Positions 52,719 through 61,385 of a stretch of DNA of 64,000 nucleotides are shown piece after piece. A model generated the notes under the pieces. It saw only the letters and a list, made by a program, of their open reading frames with translations. It was not told the origin of the DNA and searched no databases. Numbering within the stretch: position 1 is the stretch's first letter; each line of letters opens with the position of its first letter. The translations under genes were made by a program, and so were the position numbers. Origin of the DNA: Agathobaculum sp. NTUH-O15-33 (GTDB lineage Bacteria > Bacillota > Clostridia > Oscillospirales > Butyricicoccaceae); assembly GCF_033193315.1 (NCBI RefSeq), contig NZ_CP136187.1:2693501-2757500 (forward strand). The letters run 5' to 3'.

Positions 52719-53369
52719 ATGGGTGTGATCTACCCAAAAAAGTGCATTCTATGCGGCGAAACGTTGCCGCTGGCGGGCACGGGCGCGGCCTTATTGTGCC
52801 CGGACTGCGCCCGCGCCGTCCGGCGGGATTACCGGGAAACGAGCGGCGTGCGTATTCCTGACACGGACGGCGCGGTAGCCTCCCTGCGCTACACCGGCCG
52901 CGTGGCCGAAGCCATGAAGCGCTTTAAATTCAGCCATTACCAGCACTACGCACCGTGGTTTGCCGCACAGCTCACGGCTGCGCTCACCGCCTATTTAGAC
53001 GCATGGCAGCCCGACCTCGTCACCTTTATCCCCATCGGTCTGGTACGCTGGTATCAGCGCGGCTACAACCAGTCCGAGCTGATCGCGGCGGACGTTGCCG
53101 GGCAGCTTGGCCTGCCGCTCGTTCCCCTTCTGAAAAAGCGGCGGTTCGTGCGCAAGCAATCCGCCCGGCAAGGCAAGGCCGCGCGCACCCAAAACATCAA
53201 ACACGCCTTTCTCCCCATGCCGGATCACGATCTGACCGGCAAAAATGTGCTTTTGATCGACGATATCATCACCACCGGCGCCACCCTTTCCGCGGCGGCG
53301 GATACCCTGCGCGCCATGGGCGCGGCCCGCGTGTACGCCGCCGCCCCCACGGTAGCGCGGCACAAATAA
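52719..53369 (+). CDS. ComF-family phosphoribosyltransferase-like protein
   Basis: A 216-residue protein: N-terminal zinc finger (CILCGETLP and CPDCARAV), then a phosphoribosyltransferase fold with VLLIDDIITTGATLSAAAD (PRPP loop) and RGYNQSELIA. ComF proteins act in DNA uptake or have unknown metabolic roles. No other competence gene is adjacent. GGGAGG lies 10 nt upstream. Confidence 0.85.
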   Translation: MGVIYPKKCILCGETLPLAGTGAALLCPDCARAVRRDYRETSGVRIPDTDGAVASLRYTGRVAEAMKRFKFSHYQHYAPWFAAQLTAALTAYLDAWQPDLVTFIPIGLVRWYQRGYNQSELIAADVAGQLGLPLVPLLKKRRFVRKQSARQGKAARTQNIKHAFLPMPDHDLTGKNVLLIDDIITTGATLSAAADTLRAMGAARVYAAAPTVARHK

Positions 53370-53394
53370 AAAACCGCCGTATAGGCGGTTTTTT
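53368..53394. terminator. Bidirectional terminator after comF
   Basis: AAAAAACCGCC, loop GTATA, GGCGGTTTTTT. It lies between convergent stops at 53369 and 53404. Confidence 0.92.
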
Positions 53395-53403
53395 ATTTGT
53401 ACA

Positions 53404-54507
53404 TTACCACGTTTGCCAATCAAAGCTATCGCTCAGATCCAAACCGTAAGCGTCCTTTACGGTTACGTCAAAGCGGATGCTGCGCGCGCCCGCCGGTATC
53501 TCGTAGGCCGGGAACGCGGCGCGGCAATACAGCGTGGCGGAAGTCATCTCCTCCATATCGCTTTGGTAGCCCATATTGTCCAGCGCCACTGCACCGAGCT
53601 TAGTCTCGCCGGCGATCATGGTCGCGGTGCCGCTGACCGGATAGTTGCCCCCGCCATCGGGAATGGCTATCTTTAGAATAAAGGTGCTCTCCCCGATTCG
53701 ATCATCCTGCCGATCGCCGCCTTCTGCCTCCATGCCTTCAATGGTGAGGGCATACTGGCTTCGCATGTCAAAATATTCCGTGACAGGCAGGCTACGTGTC
53801 TTACCATCCTTAGTCAGCAGCAAAAACGCCTGATAGCTGTCTTCCAGACCGATCCGCACGCTGGCGTTGTATGCGCCATCCACCCACGCGGCGTCGGCCG
53901 ACTCGGTCGTTCCATTGCCCTTGAGCATGACCTGCGCGGTCTCGGCCTCGTCGCGCTCCACCGGTACGATCTGAAAGGTAAAGCACAGCTTGCCGCTGGC
54001 GCCGTCATAGTCGCACTGCTCCGTAAAGCCCGCGATATCTCCGCTTGTGAAGGAAGGCTGCGGCTCAGACGGTACATAGACCGTACCGCCGCCGAGCGGC
54101 AGGCTATCCACCTGCTCTTGCAGCCGCGCGACCCAAACGAGAGAAACCACGCTACATATCGCGCTCACGGCAAACAACAGCGCGAGGCCCCCAATGACCC
54201 ACTTGGTCTTTTTCGTCAGCTGCGGCTGATCGGATACGGAAAAGCCCGCCGGCGTAACGACAGCCGCCTGCTCTTCGGAACTGTCCTGCTGCTCTTTCCC
54301 GGGGAATGGCTCGTTCGGCCGCAAGAGCGCGTCTACCGTCACGCCAAACAGCTTTGCCAGCTCGACCAGATTGTCCATGCCCGGCACGGCCTGATCGGCC
54401 TCCCACTTGGATACCGCCTGTCTGGAAAGCCCCAGCTTGTCGGCCAGCGCTTCTTGGCTCAAACCCTGTTCCCGGCGAAGCGCCGCGATCTTCTCTCCTG
54501 TCGTCAT
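53404..54507 (-). CDS. XRE-type membrane-bound regulator with extracytoplasmic domain
   Basis: A 367-residue protein. Residues 5-60 form an XRE helix-turn-helix (LSQEALADKLGLSRQAVSKW), followed by an acidic linker, one membrane helix (VIGGLALLFAVSAICSVVSL) and an extracytoplasmic region of about 230 residues with beta-rich repeats (CFTFQIVPVERDEAETAQV). It resembles one-component membrane sensors, but the outer domain is unknown to me. I chose ATG 54507; the neighbouring GTG is adjacent. Its target may be local. Function unknown. Confidence 0.75.
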   Translation of the reverse strand: MTTGEKIAALRREQGLSQEALADKLGLSRQAVSKWEADQAVPGMDNLVELAKLFGVTVDALLRPNEPFPGKEQQDSSEEQAAVVTPAGFSVSDQPQLTKKTKWVIGGLALLFAVSAICSVVSLVWVARLQEQVDSLPLGGGTVYVPSEPQPSFTSGDIAGFTEQCDYDGASGKLCFTFQIVPVERDEAETAQVMLKGNGTTESADAAWVDGAYNASVRIGLEDSYQAFLLLTKDGKTRSLPVTEYFDMRSQYALTIEGMEAEGGDRQDDRIGESTFILKIAIPDGGGNYPVSGTATMIAGETKLGAVALDNMGYQSDMEEMTSATLYCRAAFPAYEIPAGARSIRFDVTVKDAYGLDLSDSFDWQTW

Positions 54508-54607
54508 CACCCTTCACCTGCCTTTCTGCTTTCAGTGTGCGCTAAATACGCGCAAAACGCCACCAACCGGCCGTTTCTTTTTGTCAACCGGCGGTTGCCC
54601 CCTACAA

Positions 54608-54641
54608 AAAAGTCCCGAAAGATCACTCTTTCGGGACTTTT
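54608..54641 (-). terminator. Terminator after the 62-residue gene
   Basis: AAAAGTCCCGAAAGA pairs with TCTTTCGGGACTTTT; in the minus direction T residues continue. It lies 19 nt after the stop at 54660. Confidence 0.88.
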
Positions 54642-54659
54642 CACCTGCTATGTAGAACC

Positions 54660-54848
54660 TTACTCGATCCCTTCGTCCTCGCCCTCATGGCGATGATTCT
54701 CGGCATAATCGGGACATTTGGCCTTTGCTTCGTCCTCTGTGGCGTAAGGGCAGGCGCGCACGCGGCCCTCGGTCTCCTGCAGGGCGACACAAATCTTTTC
54801 TCCCGGATTCGCGCCTCGGCGGCGGAACAGACACCAAAGCTTTTTCAT
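54660..54848 (-). CDS. Small Cys-containing hypothetical protein
   Basis: A 62-residue basic-then-acidic protein (MKKLWCLFRRRGANPGEKIC at the start, acidic HEGEDEG at the end) with four Cys residues at 6, 20, 33 and 45 and two His. No family recognised. A full-consensus promoter (54884-54912), a perfect AAGGAGG site and a strong terminator mark it as a real, probably well-expressed monocistronic gene. Confidence 0.75.
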   Translation of the reverse strand: MKKLWCLFRRRGANPGEKICVALQETEGRVRACPYATEDEAKAKCPDYAENHRHEGEDEGIE

Positions 54849-54883
54849 GAGGTTCCTCCTTTTTTACGCTTCGTTACATTTCT

Positions 54884-54912
54884 ATTATAGCGTGGCGCAC
54901 AGCGCTTGTCAA
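54884..54912 (-). promoter_or_regulatory. Full-consensus promoter of the 62-residue gene
   Basis: TTGACA (54907-54912), 17-nt spacer, TATAAT (54884-54889). The start codon is 36 nt downstream. Confidence 0.85.
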
Positions 54913-54940
54913 CGAAATCGTTATAAAAATATCAATGTCT

Positions 54941-56149
54941 TTATTCGCCAAAGAACTGCTCATGAATGACCTTGACCGCCTTTTCGCTGTCCTCTTCATT
55001 GATCAGGACGGAGATCTTGATCTCAGAGGTGGAGATCATACGGATATTGATGCCCGCCATGGCAAGCGCTTCAAACATCTTGGCGGCAACGCCGGAATTA
55101 GAGGCCATGCCCGCGCCGACGATGGACACCTTGGCCACGCGCGTGGAGATGGAGACATCCTCATAACCCAGCATCGCGGCGTTATCGCGCAGGATCTTGC
55201 CGACGCGCTCCGCGTCGTCCTGCGGTATGGTGAAGGAGATGGACTTTTTATTGTCGCGGCCCACCGCCTGCAAAATGATATCGACGTTGACCTTGTGCTT
55301 GGCCATGAGAGAAAACACCTTAAACGCGGTGCCGGGCGTATCGTCCACATTGATAATGGCCACACGCGCGCATTTATTATCGCGGGCTACGCCGCTTACA
55401 TTCAACTTTTCCATGTTAGAGCCCTCCTTGACTTTGGTACCCGGATTACGGGTAAAGCTGGAAACGACTTCGAGGTCGACGTTATACTTCTTTGCCATTT
55501 CTACGCTGCGGTTATGCAGCACCTGCGCGCCCAGACTGGCCAGCTCCAGCATTTCATCATAAGTGATCGCGTCGAGCTTGCGCGCGCCCGGTACGACGCG
55601 GGGATCGGCGGTGTACACACCGTCCACATCGGTATAGATTTGGCAAAGATCGGCGCCCAGCGTGGCCGCGATGGCGACCGCCGTCGTATCCGAGCCGCCG
55701 CGGCCCAGCGTGGTCAGATCGCCCATCTTGTTCAGGCCTTGGAATCCCGCGACGATCACGATATGGCCGTTGTCCAGCTCGGCCTTGAGCCGGTCGCCCG
55801 CGAGGCGCTTGATGCGCGCGTCGGAATAGTTGCTGTCGGTCTCCAGACCGATCTGCCAGCCGGTCAGCGATACCACCGCGTGGCCCAGCTTCTGGATCGC
55901 CATGGCCAGCAGGGACATCGAGATCATTTCGCCGGTATTGAGCAGAACGTCCATTTCGCGCTTGGACGGGCTTTCGTTCAGCTCGGCCGCGCGCTCGATC
56001 AGATCATCCGTGGTGTCGCCCTGCGCGGATACCACCACGACCACTTGGTTGCCCGCCTGCGCGGTGCTGGTCACGATATCCGCGACGTTTTTCAGCCGTT
56101 CGGTGTTGGCAACCGAGCTGCCGCCGAACTTTTGTACAATCAGACTCAT
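54941..56149 (-). CDS. lysC: Aspartate kinase
   Basis: A 402-residue aspartokinase. VQKFGGSSVANTERL and GRGGSDTTAVAIAATLGADL are the kinase motifs; the C-terminus (about 260-402) has two ACT domains (NVSGVARDNKCARVAIINVDD, VSIVGAGMASNSGVAAKMF) for feedback control. It phosphorylates aspartate at the entry to lysine, threonine and methionine. Start MSLIVQKFGG; an upstream Met 30 nt earlier is possible. It lies 111 nt after thrB. Confidence 0.95.
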   Translation of the reverse strand: MSLIVQKFGGSSVANTERLKNVADIVTSTAQAGNQVVVVVSAQGDTTDDLIERAAELNESPSKREMDVLLNTGEMISMSLLAMAIQKLGHAVVSLTGWQIGLETDSNYSDARIKRLAGDRLKAELDNGHIVIVAGFQGLNKMGDLTTLGRGGSDTTAVAIAATLGADLCQIYTDVDGVYTADPRVVPGARKLDAITYDEMLELASLGAQVLHNRSVEMAKKYNVDLEVVSSFTRNPGTKVKEGSNMEKLNVSGVARDNKCARVAIINVDDTPGTAFKVFSLMAKHKVNVDIILQAVGRDNKKSISFTIPQDDAERVGKILRDNAAMLGYEDVSISTRVAKVSIVGAGMASNSGVAAKMFEALAMAGINIRMISTSEIKISVLINEEDSEKAVKVIHEQFFGE

Positions 56150-56260
56150 AACTTTGTACCTTATCCTCCTTATACTCATCCCAAATAAAAACCAGCGTTT
56201 TTATTCACGCCGCCTTGGGCCGCGTGAGCGGGTCGCCCCGCCCGAGACGGTTACCGTCAC

Positions 56261-57151
56261 TTAAAGCCGCTTCACGACCGCGCCGACTTCGTCGCAGCGC
56301 AAGAGCTGGGGCTTCCAATGCGGGTATTTCTCCTTGCAAAGCGCTTCGGCGCGCGCGATATAATCGCGGTCGCCCTTGTAGTTGATCGCAATGATGGACG
56401 GGCCGGCGCCCGATATGTACGCGCCCAGCGCGCCAAGCTCCTTCGCGTCTCGCGTGAGATCGAGGCCGCCCTCGATCAGCGGGAAACGATAGGGCTGGTG
56501 CAGGCAGTCGCCGGTGGCGACGTCCAAATTTTCCAGTTTGCCGGTGGTGAGCGAGCCGGCGAGCAGCGCGGCGCGCGCTAAATTAAACACCGCGTCGCGG
56601 TGGTCGATCGTTTTCGGCAGCGCGGCGCGCGCCTTTTCCGTGGAAAGCTTAAAATCGGGGATGAATACGATAAAATCGATCGCGCCGTGCACGGGCACGC
56701 GCACATGGTGCACATGGCCGTTTTCCAGCAGGGCCACGCAAAAGCCGCCCAAAATGGCAGGGGTGGAATTATCCGGGTGCCCCTCGATCGTCGCGGCCAA
56801 ATCGATTACGGCCTGCCGGTCGAGCGGATCGCCAAGCAGCGCGTTCGCGCCCATGATGCCCGCGACCGTGCACGCCGAGGACGAGCCCAGACCGCGTGTT
56901 TGCGGAATGGCGCAGTCCTCCAGAATACGCAGGCCGGAAAGCGGCTTGCCGCATTCGTCATAGACGCGCTTGGCGCACTGGTAGATCAGGTTGCGCGCGT
57001 CCTTCGGCACATGCGCGCCGTTTTTATCCGAAATCTCGATGTGATCGGATTCCTCGATGTCGATGATGTTGTAAAGCTCCAGCGCAATGCCGATGGAATC
57101 ATAGCCCGAGCCCATATTGGCGCTCGTTGCGGGAACGGTGATACGAACCAT
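56261..57151 (-). CDS. thrB: Homoserine kinase
   Basis: A 296-residue GHMP kinase. VPATSANMGSGYDSIGIAL (N-terminus), QTRGLGSSSACTVAG (ATP loop) and GAYISGAGPSIIAI (C-terminal motif) define ThrB. It phosphorylates homoserine for threonine synthesis. 18 nt after hom. No thrC in the window. Confidence 0.95.
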   Translation of the reverse strand: MVRITVPATSANMGSGYDSIGIALELYNIIDIEESDHIEISDKNGAHVPKDARNLIYQCAKRVYDECGKPLSGLRILEDCAIPQTRGLGSSSACTVAGIMGANALLGDPLDRQAVIDLAATIEGHPDNSTPAILGGFCVALLENGHVHHVRVPVHGAIDFIVFIPDFKLSTEKARAALPKTIDHRDAVFNLARAALLAGSLTTGKLENLDVATGDCLHQPYRFPLIEGGLDLTRDAKELGALGAYISGAGPSIIAINYKGDRDYIARAEALCKEKYPHWKPQLLRCDEVGAVVKRL

Positions 57152-57169
57152 GCCTTTTCCCCTTTCCCG

Positions 57170-58381
57170 TTACAGCATACGCATGGCCGCGAGCACCTGC
57201 CCCTTTTGGGCCAGCTCGCTCGCCTTTTTCGCCATATCGTTGGTGGAGAGCTTGCGGGTGCGCACGACGACCACGCCCTGCACCGGTTCGGATACGCTTT
57301 CGACCGGCAAAACCGCTTCCGCGTCGGCGGAAGCGCCCTTGAAGCGGACATACCACGCGCTTTGCAGCGAATCGATCGGGCGGAGCAGATTCTTAGAGCC
57401 GTCGCCCCACATGATGCGGCGGCGGTGATCCGCGTGCTCGATAGAGTCCAGCATATCCGCCGCGACGGCGGAGGCGGTCGCGAGCTTGCCCGCGCCCTTG
57501 CCGTAGAACATCACTTCGCCGGTAGCGTTGCCGTCCACCATAATGGCGTTGAACACGTCCTCCACAGCGGCCAGCGGGCTTTCCTTATGGATCAGGTGCG
57601 GCGCGACGTAGGCGTAAGCCGTGCCGTCCTCGCATCGCACCGCGCGGCCCAGCAGCTTGATAACGCAGCCGAGCTTGTCGGCGTTGGCAACGTCCTCGAG
57701 CGTGATCTTGGTGATGCCCTCGCAGCTGACCGCGTCCGGGTCAAACTTATCGCCAAAGGCCAGATCGGACAGGATGCATATCTTACGGCAGGCGTCGTGT
57801 CCCTCGATGTCGGCGGTCGGGTCCTTTTCCGCATAGCCGGATTCCTGCGCCTGCCGCAGCGCATCCTCAAACCGAACGCCGTTATGGATCATCTGCGTTA
57901 AAATATAGTTGGTCGTACCGTTTAAAATACCGCAGATCTCGTTAAATTCATTCGCGGCCAGACATTGCAGCATGGGGCGGATGATCGGGATGCCGCCGCC
58001 GACCGACGCTTCAAACATGTAATTTACGCCATGCTCCTCCGCAATGCGGAGCAGCTCCTCGCCGTGTGTGGCGACGAGCTCCTTGTTGGACGTGCACACG
58101 CTTTTGCCCGCTTCGAGGCAGCGCTTGGTAAACTGGTAGGCCGCGCCTACGCCGCCCATGACCTCGGCCACGACCGAGATCTCCGGATCGTTTTCGATCA
58201 CCGCGAAATCGGTCACGAATTTATGACCATAGGGCAACGCGGAAAAATCGCGCAGATCGAGCACATATTTCACCTCGACCGGCTCGCCGACGACGCGCGC
58301 GATCTTTTCGGCGTTCATCTCGAACACCTCATATACGCCCGAGCCGACCGTGCCGTGGCCCATAATAGCTGCTTTAATCAT
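57170..58381 (-). CDS. hom: Homoserine dehydrogenase
   Basis: A 403-residue enzyme. The NAD(P) motif GHGTVGSGVYEVF, catalytic region TSNKELVATHGEELL and GILNGTTNYILTQM, and a C-terminal ACT domain (from about 325). It reduces aspartate semialdehyde to homoserine. Third gene of ACT protein-hom-thrB-lysC on the minus strand. Confidence 0.95.
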   Translation of the reverse strand: MIKAAIMGHGTVGSGVYEVFEMNAEKIARVVGEPVEVKYVLDLRDFSALPYGHKFVTDFAVIENDPEISVVAEVMGGVGAAYQFTKRCLEAGKSVCTSNKELVATHGEELLRIAEEHGVNYMFEASVGGGIPIIRPMLQCLAANEFNEICGILNGTTNYILTQMIHNGVRFEDALRQAQESGYAEKDPTADIEGHDACRKICILSDLAFGDKFDPDAVSCEGITKITLEDVANADKLGCVIKLLGRAVRCEDGTAYAYVAPHLIHKESPLAAVEDVFNAIMVDGNATGEVMFYGKGAGKLATASAVAADMLDSIEHADHRRRIMWGDGSKNLLRPIDSLQSAWYVRFKGASADAEAVLPVESVSEPVQGVVVVRTRKLSTNDMAKKASELAQKGQVLAAMRML

Positions 58382-58428
58382 CTTTCTATGCTCCTCCCGG
58401 AATATCTATGTTGTGCCTCCCCCATCGT

Positions 58429-58869
58429 TCACTCAGAGGCTAGGATTTCTACCTTACCGACGCCGTCGAGCGCTTCCGCGCGGTGCATCAGCTCTTCCAC
58501 CGAATATTTCATTTCACCCGTGCGGGCCGCGATCGTCACGGAAGCCTGCCCGCGCATGGGAATGGACTGGTTCACGGTCAGCAGGTTGGCGCCGGAACGC
58601 GCCATCAGCCCCAGAATGCTGGAAAGCACGCCGGGCTGATCGTGCAGCATGAAATGAAAGGTGACGATCCGATCGGTCGTTACCTCAAAGAAAGGCCGCA
58701 CGCCATCCTTATACTTATAATACGCGCTGCGCGACAGACCCGCGATCTTAGCGGCTTCGCTCGCCGTGGCGGCTTTGCCGGAGGCGAACGCTTCGTTCGC
58801 TTCGATCACGCGCTGGAACACTTCGGGCAGCAGCGAGCGCTCCACCAGATAATACTTCGGTTTTACCAT
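58429..58869 (-). CDS. ACT domain-containing protein (UPF0735/PheB-like)
   Basis: A 146-residue protein: an N-terminal helix-turn-helix-like segment (ATASEAAKIAGLSRSAYYKY, residues about 34-53) and a C-terminal ACT domain (FHFMLHDQPGVLSSILGLM). PheB-like proteins often precede hom. It may be an amino-acid-responsive regulator of the threonine pathway; not established. Promoter at 58915-58943; a small hairpin AAAAAGACA-CT-TGTCTTTTT lies in the leader. Confidence 0.82.
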   Translation of the reverse strand: MVKPKYYLVERSLLPEVFQRVIEANEAFASGKAATASEAAKIAGLSRSAYYKYKDGVRPFFEVTTDRIVTFHFMLHDQPGVLSSILGLMARSGANLLTVNQSIPMRGQASVTIAARTGEMKYSVEELMHRAEALDGVGKVEILASE

Positions 58870-58914
58870 GCGTTGTCCTCCCTAAAAAGACAAGTGTCTT
58901 TTTCACGCTTCAAT

Positions 58915-58943
58915 AGCATACCATACCGCGTGCCACAAAGCAA
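58915..58943 (-). promoter_or_regulatory. Promoter of the ACT-hom-thrB-lysC operon
   Basis: TTGCTT (58938-58943), 17-nt spacer, TATGCT (58915-58920), about 46 nt before the first start codon. The leader is too short for a T-box; only an AAAAAGACA hairpin is seen. Confidence 0.55.
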
Positions 58944-59083
58944 GGGAATATCTGATAAATTTCTTCATTTTCCGCAATTCCTTTTGACAAATATGACAAA
59001 GCGCCCTGTTCGCCGGACGCACGCAACCGCCAAAGCGTAACCTTTATTTCTATGGAATTCGTATATGGTCTTTTGCACAATAT

Positions 59084-59196
59084 CTGTGGTATAATAGCCG
59101 CAAAACGGCTATTATACCCTGATTAAATTAATTATACCATCAGCGGCATTTGAGACATGTCAAGGCTTTCAAAAATACCGCCGCTGTGGTATAATA
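59084..59196. repeat. Interlocked direct and inverted repeats in the SNF-transporter promoter region
   Basis: CTGTGGTATAATA occurs twice, exactly 100 bp apart (59084-59096 and 59184-59196), each including a TATAAT. The first is the left arm of a perfect 13-bp hairpin GGTATAATAGCCG-CAAAA-CGGCTATTATACC (59088-59118). The second is the right arm of an inverted repeat with 59131-59146 (ATTATACCATCAGCGG against CCGCTGTGGTATAAT, one indel). The 366-nt region 58870-59235 contains no gene. Confidence 0.65.
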
Positions 59197-59235
59197 TTAA
59201 AGCTTGTGACAAATAAAATCGGAGAGTAAAGAAAC

Positions 59236-60558
59236 ATGCAACAAAAAAACGGTAACGGCACTTTTTCCTCCAAGATCGGCTTCGTGCTTGCGGCTGTCGG
59301 CTCGGCGGTCGGCATGGGAAACATTTGGCTTTTTCCTTACCGCACCGGACAATACGGCGGCGCGGCCTTCCTGATTCCTTATCTTCTATTCGTCGCCCTG
59401 TTCGGCTATGTCGGCCTATCGGGTGAATTTGCCTTAGGCCGCCTGACCGGCACCGGCCCGATCGGCTCGTACGACTACGCGGTAAAGTCGCGCGGCAAAA
59501 AGGGCGGCTCTATTCTAGGCGCGATTCCGCTGTTCGGCTCGCTCGGCATCGCGATCGGCTACGCCATCATCGTCGGCTGGGTGGTCCGCTCGGCGGCGGG
59601 AGCGCTGACCGGCACGCTGATGAACACCGAACCCGAGACTTTCTTCGGCCAGATGAGCGGTGCACACCTTTCCAGCGTGCCGTGGCACATCGTCGTCGTG
59701 GTCATCACGGCAGCCATCCTCATTTTTGGTATTTCAAGCGGTATTGAGAAGATCAATAAGGTGATGATGCCCGCTTTCTTCATTCTGTTCCTTGTAATCG
59801 CGGTACGCGTCGCTTTTCTGCCCGGCGCGTTCGAGGGCTATAAATACCTGCTCGTACCGGATTGGAGCTACCTGAAGAGCCCGGAAACCTGGATCATGGC
59901 CATGGGACAGGCCTTCTTCTCACTTTCGGTCACGGGGTCAGGCATGATTATCTACGGTTCGTACCTGTCCAAAAAGGAGGACATCGTGCATTCCTCGGTC
60001 ATGACCGCGGTGCTCGATACCTGCGCCGCCATGCTGGCGGGCTTTGCGGTCATTCCGGCGGTTTTCGCCTTTGGCCTTGATCCGCAGGCCGGTCCCAAGC
60101 TGCTGTTCATTACCCTGCCCCGCGTATTCCAGCAAATGCCCGCAGGCCGGTTATTCGCTTTCCTTTTCTTTATTTCGGTGCTGTTCGCAGGCATCACCTC
60201 GCTGGCCAACATGCTGGAAGCGGTATCCGAAGCCGCCCAGACCCGCCTTGGCCTAAAACGAAAGACCGCCGTACTGCTCGCGGCGCTTGCCACACTCATC
60301 GTCGGCCTGTTCATCGAATACGAGCCCTACATGGGCGCGTGGATGGACGCGATCACGATCTATGTCGTCCCGATTGGCGCGGTGCTTGGCGCGATCATTA
60401 TCTACTGGGTGCTCGGCGTGACCAAGGTAAAGGAAGAGCTGATGCAGGGCCGCGACAAGCCCCTCTCCCGCTCCTTCGGGTTTCTCGCCAAGTATGTCTA
60501 TGTATTTCTGGCCGCCGCTGTGGTTATTTGCAGCTTCATTTACGGCGGTATCGGATAA
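59236..60558 (+). CDS. Neurotransmitter:sodium symporter (SNF) family transporter
   Basis: A 440-residue membrane protein with about 11-12 helices. SKIGFVLAAVGSAVGMGNIWLFPY is the N-terminal sodium/substrate-binding helix 1 (residues 13-36), followed by GGAAFLIPYLLFVALFGYVG. Bacterial members import amino acids with Na+. ATG start behind GGAGAG. It stands alone between a repeat-rich promoter region and a terminator. Substrate unknown; the neighbouring amino-acid genes make an amino acid likely. Confidence 0.92.
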   Translation: MQQKNGNGTFSSKIGFVLAAVGSAVGMGNIWLFPYRTGQYGGAAFLIPYLLFVALFGYVGLSGEFALGRLTGTGPIGSYDYAVKSRGKKGGSILGAIPLFGSLGIAIGYAIIVGWVVRSAAGALTGTLMNTEPETFFGQMSGAHLSSVPWHIVVVVITAAILIFGISSGIEKINKVMMPAFFILFLVIAVRVAFLPGAFEGYKYLLVPDWSYLKSPETWIMAMGQAFFSLSVTGSGMIIYGSYLSKKEDIVHSSVMTAVLDTCAAMLAGFAVIPAVFAFGLDPQAGPKLLFITLPRVFQQMPAGRLFAFLFFISVLFAGITSLANMLEAVSEAAQTRLGLKRKTAVLLAALATLIVGLFIEYEPYMGAWMDAITIYVVPIGAVLGAIIIYWVLGVTKVKEELMQGRDKPLSRSFGFLAKYVYVFLAAAVVICSFIYGGIG

Positions 60559-60567
60559 AAACTCATG

Positions 60568-60600
60568 AAAAAGCTGGCGACCATTGGTCGCCAGCTTTTT
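60568..60600 (+). terminator. Terminator after the SNF transporter
   Basis: AAAAAGCTGGCGACC, loop ATT, GGTCGCCAGCTTTTT; also serves the convergent small gene at 60621. Confidence 0.92.
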
Positions 60601-60620
60601 ATTCAATCATCGTTATGCAG

Positions 60621-60815
60621 TTATGCATCTAAAAAGAAAATGCTTTCCACCGGCCGTTCCAGCAGACGCGCGACCTTCATGGCCAGCTCCAGCGTGGGAT
60701 CGTATTTGTTGTTTTCCATGGCCACAACGGTCTGACGCGATACGCCGAGCAGATTTGCCATGTCCTCCTGCCGCAGCCCCTTCGCCTTGCGCAGCTCTTT
60801 AATATTATTTCGCAT
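60621..60815 (-). CDS. Small XRE-family regulator
   Basis: A 64-residue helix-turn-helix protein (IKELRKAKGLRQEDMANLLG, VSRQTVVAMENNKYDPTLEL, IFFLDA tail) of the YozG/MTH659 group. The start MRNNIKELRK follows GGGAGG; the longer frame upstream has no ribosome site. It follows a membrane protein gene by 20 nt. The promoter at 61325-61353 overlaps a palindrome, its probable operator. Confidence 0.88.
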   Translation of the reverse strand: MRNNIKELRKAKGLRQEDMANLLGVSRQTVVAMENNKYDPTLELAMKVARLLERPVESIFFLDA

Positions 60816-60835
60816 AAGCAGCCGCCTCCCTTTGC

Positions 60836-61279
60836 TTACAAAGCTAGACCAGCGATTGTCAGCAGGCCACCCAATATGCCGATCAGCGCGGCAATGCCGA
60901 CAATCCAGAGCAGCGTTTTCCAAGGTGCATACGGCCGGTATTCCTCGTCGCCTTTCGTATTACGATAGCGCAGCACGAGCGTCGCGGTGCCTTGTGTCAG
61001 TAAGCCGAGCAGCAGCACGAGATTCGAGAGCGGCAAGGCCTCCCGTTTGACAAAGGAACTGTAAAATGTACAGCCAAGCAAACCAAATAACATGACATTA
61101 TAGGCGATCACCACCGCTTTATACTGTATCACACGTTCCATTTCATCCATTTTGGTCACACCGAAGCGCTCCGCGACCGATCTTGCCCGTTCGGACTTTC
61201 CCTTCCTGATCCAATACGCAAAACCAAAGGACAAGCCCAGCAATAAGCAGGGTATTGCAATAAAAGCCACATATCTCAT
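60836..61279 (-). CDS. Four-helix membrane protein, partner of the small XRE regulator
   Basis: A 147-residue protein with four predicted helices (FIAIPCLLLGLSFGFAYWI, VVIAYNVMLFGLLGCTFY, NLVLLLGLLTQGTATLVL, TLLWIVGIAALIGILGGLL) and a basic loop SERARSVAERFGVTKMDEMER. No specific family is certain. Such membrane protein/XRE pairs are common in Firmicutes. GGAGGAT precedes the ATG. Confidence 0.75.
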   Translation of the reverse strand: MRYVAFIAIPCLLLGLSFGFAYWIRKGKSERARSVAERFGVTKMDEMERVIQYKAVVIAYNVMLFGLLGCTFYSSFVKREALPLSNLVLLLGLLTQGTATLVLRYRNTKGDEEYRPYAPWKTLLWIVGIAALIGILGGLLTIAGLAL

Positions 61280-61315
61280 TCTCTAATCCTCCTGACAAAA
61301 TGTTAAATTGTTTTG

Positions 61316-61353
61316 ACATATGTATTATATGTCCTACTCAGCAAAATGTCAAG
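61316..61353 (-). promoter_or_regulatory. Full-consensus promoter with palindromic operator for the XRE pair
   Basis: TTGACA (61348-61353), 17-nt spacer, TATAAT (61325-61330). GACATAT-GTATT-ATATGTC (61316-61334) is a 7-bp inverted repeat across the -10. CAAAATGT also repeats nearby. Confidence 0.75.
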
Positions 61354-61385
61354 AACTTTTTACATTAGAGCTTTACTATGCGCTT

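Noticed and set aside
58870..58960. T-box or threonine attenuator before the hom operon
   Set aside because: The leader after the predicted promoter is under 50 nt, with no T-box consensus or leader peptide.
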